This document shows, piece by piece, positions 62,920-64,000 of a stretch of 64,000 nucleotides of DNA. The stretch covers positions 1 through 64,000 of the forward strand of contig CAIKAS010000341.1 in NCBI GenBank assembly GCA_903825445.1. The letters run 5' to 3'. The stretch comes from an uncultured Acidobacteriia bacterium. GTDB taxonomy: Bacteria > Acidobacteriota > Terriglobia > Bryobacterales > Bryobacteraceae. Numbering within the stretch: position 1 is the stretch's first letter; every line of letters starts with the position of its first letter. A program made the position numbers and the translations under genes. The notes under the pieces were generated by a model. The model had not been told where the DNA came from, did no database searches, and saw only the letters and a list, made by a program, of their open reading frames with translations.

Positions 62920-63899
62920 ATCCCAAGTATTCCATTTGTATCCCGAACTATAATTCGGGACGTTTCATTGCGGCGACTATCGAAAGCGCAATAGCCCAAT
63001 CCGTACCTGAAGGTTCATGTGAAATTGTTGTCTCCGATAATGCATCCTCGGATAATTCGTTGAACGTTATTGGCATGTATGGCAAACGCGTTCGACTGGT
63101 AAGGCGAGATGTCACTATTCCGGTCATCGAGCACTGGAATGCCTGCGTTAGGGAGGCCAGCGGCGATTACGTTATTCTCCTGCATTCGGACGACCTGATC
63201 GACCGGGATTTCCTCCGGATCTGTGGTGAAGCACTGGATTCTCATCCAAACATTCAGATGGTGTCTTGTCTCAACCGCTTAATCGACGCGTCCGGATCCG
63301 TGCTGAAAAGACAACGGCGGCGCGCGACTGCGGGGGAATTGCCGATCGATGTGATGCTTGTGAGGAATCAGGTGTCCCCTCCCTCCCTGCTCGTGCGTAG
63401 GACTTTCTACGCAGCCGATGGATACTACAACCCCGAAATAATGTATTGTGCGGACTATGACCTTGCTGTTCGCGGTGCGGCGCAGGGTGGGCTGTTATTC
63501 ATCGAGCAGTGCCTGTGCAGCTATCGAAGACACTCAGCTAATCTGGGGCGACAAGATGCGGCCAGCCTGTTCGATATACGACACACTGCCATCGCCGCGC
63601 GACTGTGGACCAAACGGTTAGGCCTGAATTACAGGCAGTCGCGTAAACTGCAAGGACGAATGGCGTGGGGAGCTCTTCTTGCAACCATTTGTGTCCTCGA
63701 ATCAGGCGGGAGGCAGAAAGCACGGCAACGTCTCGGGGCAATTCGGGACGAATTCCGGATTGGGGGGCTGGCAACCGCGGCGTTTGTCAGCCTTTGGCTG
63801 TTGAGTTGCGTGCCAGGAGCGTGGCGGTTGCTTTGGGCCACGACTACGGTCTACAGACATCTGACTTACAAGCAATCCATGCGTCCGGCAGTTGGTTGA
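62916..63899 (+). CDS. Glycosyltransferase family 2
   Basis: 327 aa GT-A enzyme. YSICIPNYNSGRFIAATIESAIAQS at the N-terminus, EIVVSDNASSDNS (UDP-sugar binding), LHSDDLIDRDF with the DxD-like acid cluster (SDD), and a final base region CADYDLAVRGAA. The C-terminal ~60 residues have a hydrophobic segment (LATAAFVSLWLLSCVPGAWRLLWA), perhaps membrane contact. It extends a lipid-linked oligosaccharide in the cluster; donor and linkage unknown. ATGA overlap with the flippase. Confidence 0.92.
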   Translation: MNPKYSICIPNYNSGRFIAATIESAIAQSVPEGSCEIVVSDNASSDNSLNVIGMYGKRVRLVRRDVTIPVIEHWNACVREASGDYVILLHSDDLIDRDFLRICGEALDSHPNIQMVSCLNRLIDASGSVLKRQRRRATAGELPIDVMLVRNQVSPPSLLVRRTFYAADGYYNPEIMYCADYDLAVRGAAQGGLLFIEQCLCSYRRHSANLGRQDAASLFDIRHTAIAARLWTKRLGLNYRQSRKLQGRMAWGALLATICVLESGGRQKARQRLGAIRDEFRIGGLATAAFVSLWLLSCVPGAWRLLWATTTVYRHLTYKQSMRPAVG

Positions 63900-63916
63900 A
63901 TCGAAGAGAATATGCT

Positions 63917-64000
63917 ATGAGTATGAGGCTAACTGCGGCACCTTCGCTAACCCTGAGGCTGACCCGTCCCAACGGCTGTTGTTTCCGTGAATCTGAGAGG
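63917..64000 (+). CDS. Possible start of a next gene (runs off window)
   Basis: An ATG at 63917 opens a frame to the window end (28 codons so far). The composition is not typical of a known family start and the Shine-Dalgarno is weak (AGAGAA). It lies 17 nt after the GT2 stop, where another cluster gene would be expected. Confidence 0.25.
   Translation, partial: MSMRLTAAPSLTLRLTRPNGCCFRESER

Overview
The window looks like a chromosomal piece of an acidobacterium of the Solibacter/Bryobacter type. The evidence is a TIGR03435-family protein, a tandem pair of degenerate von Willebrand-A-like secreted proteins, DUF1501 and Tat-leader proteins, GC-rich codon use, frequent GTG/TTG starts and many 4-nt ATGA/GTGA/TTGA overlaps. 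This taxonomic call rests on family content, not on an rRNA gene. I saw no rRNA, tRNA, CRISPR array or transposase.

Layout. 1-3205: start of gnd (6-phosphogluconate dehydrogenase), then two paralogous secreted vWA-like proteins. 3328-6909: three tandem exported esterases of the enterochelin/feruloyl-esterase type. 7089-12665: a GntR/FCD regulator followed by a tightly coupled catabolic operon (fused enoyl-CoA hydratase/3-hydroxyacyl-CoA dehydrogenase, feruloyl-CoA-synthetase-like ligase, amidohydrolase). With the esterases, this reads as a plausible plant hydroxycinnamate release-and-use module. 12666-20267: DUF3237, a YfhO-like membrane protein plus GT-C glycosyltransferase, DUF2103-like protein, accB-accC, and a Gfo/Idh/MocA oxidoreductase. 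20274-26682 (minus): SGNH hydrolase, MBOAT, rsmB, rpe, bamD with a long C-terminal extension, and a CheY-like regulator. 26780-39034: TIGR03435 protein, HMA-like small protein, oligopeptidase B, a CpxR/CpxA-like two-component pair, a Tat-leader protein, a catalytic/non-catalytic M16 peptidase pair, a DciA-like protein, gatC-gatA and a superoxide dismutase closed by a clear terminator.

39228-43997 holds the least explained locus. A 1128-aa exported protein overlaps a CHAT-like (caspase-fold) gene that carries an apparent +1 frameshift exactly at its predicted catalytic cysteine, followed by a two-helix membrane protein. 44095-52572 is mixed: DUF6176, DUF1501 and IscX, an ABC-2 exporter, a soluble histidine kinase, an ECF-type sigma factor divergent from a zinc-finger anti-sigma-like gene with a strong leader hairpin, a Tat-leader mannonate-dehydratase-like enzyme, and a methyltransferase.

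52720-64000 is a surface-polysaccharide cluster. A NusG/UpxY-type antiterminator is followed by rfbF-rfbG-rfbH (CDP-4-keto-3,6-dideoxyhexose synthesis), a short-chain epimerase/reductase, and a split transketolase. A parallel beta-helix protein, a Wzx-type flippase and a GT2 glycosyltransferase follow. The coupling of rfbFGH to a split transketolase suggests a CDP-linked branched-chain dideoxy sugar. Start codons were chosen by eye from Shine-Dalgarno matches, overlaps and family lengths; family assignments come from recognised motifs, not from a database search.
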